Assembly: GCA_028820035.1 (NCBI GenBank)
Contig: JAPPKI010000423.1
Span: 1-5,176, forward strand
Length of the DNA: 5,176 bases
Source: a bacterium
Lineage (GTDB): Bacteria > Actinomycetota > Acidimicrobiia > Acidimicrobiales > Bin134
Direction: 5' to 3'
A model generated the notes under the pieces. It made no database searches. It saw only the letters and a program-made list of their open reading frames with translations, and was not told where the DNA came from. A program made the translations under genes and the position numbers. This document shows positions 4,573 through 5,176 of the stretch, piece by piece (the first letter of the stretch is position 1; the number at the start of each line of letters is the position of its first letter).

Positions 4573-5176
4573 GTGTCAGTACTTGCAATAGGCCTCAACC
4601 ACCGAACGGCACCGCTCGGCTTGCTGGAGCGGATGACCATCGACGACGGCAACCTGCCCAAAGCGCTGGTCGATCTCATCGGGCGCGAGCACCTATCTGA
4701 AGCCGTGGTGCTGTCCACCTGCAATCGCACCGAGGTCTACGTCTTCGCGGAGACCTTCCACGGGGCGTTCCAGAACGTGCGCGACTTCCTGTCCGAAACC
4801 GCCCACGTGGCCCCGGAGCAGTTCAGCGATTCGCTCTACGCCCACTACGAGGCCGATGCCGTGTCGCACCTGTTCTCGGTGGCCTGCGGCCTGGACTCAG
4901 CTGTGCTCGGAGAGCACGAGATTCAGGGGCAGGTCAAAAGCGCGTGGGAGACAGCTCGGCTGGAAGGCACCTGCGGCACGTCGCTGAACACGCTTTTCCG
5001 CCACGCCGTGGAGGTGGGCAAGCGGGCCCGCTCCGAGACCGGCATCTCCCGCCACATCACCTCGGTGTCCCAGGCGGCGGTGGCCCTGGCCTCCGAGAGG
5101 TTGGATGGTCTGGCCGGCCGTCGGCTGATGGTGCTCGGCGCCGGTGACATGGGCGAGGGCATGGCCGCCAGCTTGG
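4573..5176 (+). CDS. hemA: Glutamyl-tRNA reductase, 3' end beyond the window
   Basis: The first committed step of C5 tetrapyrrole synthesis: NADPH-dependent reduction of glutamyl-tRNA(Glu) to glutamate-1-semialdehyde. GTG 4573 gives SVLAIGLNHRTAPLGLLERM directly, the standard N-terminus, and 201 residues are visible before the window ends. The catalytic Cys is C50 in LSTCNRTEVY (same number as in E. coli), H99 lies in DAVSHLFSVACGLDS, followed by LGEHEIQGQVK (112-122), and the NADPH-binding motif VLGAGDMGEGM starts near residue 187. LGEHEIQ differs slightly from the usual LGEPQIL. No Shine-Dalgarno sequence is seen. The start lies 7 nt after the precorrin-2 dehydrogenase stop, so coupling is likely. 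hemC and hemD would be expected downstream, but the window ends. Confidence 0.95.
   Translation, partial: MSVLAIGLNHRTAPLGLLERMTIDDGNLPKALVDLIGREHLSEAVVLSTCNRTEVYVFAETFHGAFQNVRDFLSETAHVAPEQFSDSLYAHYEADAVSHLFSVACGLDSAVLGEHEIQGQVKSAWETARLEGTCGTSLNTLFRHAVEVGKRARSETGISRHITSVSQAAVALASERLDGLAGRRLMVLGAGDMGEGMAASL

Noticed and set aside
4565..4591. Eight-codon ORF starting on the precorrin-2 dehydrogenase stop (TGATG) and overlapping the hemA start
   Set aside because: It is out of frame with hemA, has no ribosome binding site, and is too short to separate from chance. It could only matter as a reinitiation stop.

Overview
The window is GC-rich, gene-dense bacterial DNA with every gene on the + strand. 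Gene content and order point to an actinobacterium. A MshA-like (mycothiol) glycosyltransferase sits directly next to a YbjN-domain gene, as in Mycobacterium Rv0486-Rv0487. proC is followed by a small BldC-type HTH gene, as in Rv0500-Rv0500A, with hemA further on. A deep-branching class such as Acidimicrobiia is my guess, because a SAM hydroxide adenosyltransferase (DUF62) gene and a precorrin-2 dehydrogenase gene are inserted in this order. The class-level placement is inference only.

Layout: 1-1009 3' part of an mshA-like glycosyltransferase; 992-1085 a perfect 38-bp tandem repeat at the gene junction; 1082-1537 YbjN-domain protein; 1538-1657 an AT-rich island with a promoter-like pair and a strong intrinsic terminator; 1691-2485 proC; 2483-2579 a pair of 31-bp direct repeats; 2667-2861 BldC-like HTH; 2876-2902 a hairpin just before the next start; 2905-3759 DUF62; 3765-3854 a 29-residue single-helix membrane microprotein; 3865-3936 a decayed duplicate of the start of the following gene; 3933-4565 precorrin-2 dehydrogenase; 4573 to the window end, the N-terminal 201 residues of glutamyl-tRNA reductase (HemA).

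Functionally there is a thiol/redox pair (mycothiol glycosyltransferase plus YbjN), a proline gene with its own transcription unit, and a tetrapyrrole group (siroheme-branch dehydrogenase and the first committed enzyme of C5 heme synthesis). The DUF62 protein and the microprotein are transcribed into the tetrapyrrole group with very short gaps.

The striking theme is local duplication at gene junctions. Three separate junctions carry direct duplications with periods 38, 66 and 71 bp. Two of them (38 and 71, both one less than a multiple of three) keep an ATGA stop/start overlap at each copy, so they create chains of mini-ORFs that would relay ribosomes into the downstream gene. A second oddity is the DUF62 protein, which has Ala where the family's catalytic-triad His is expected.
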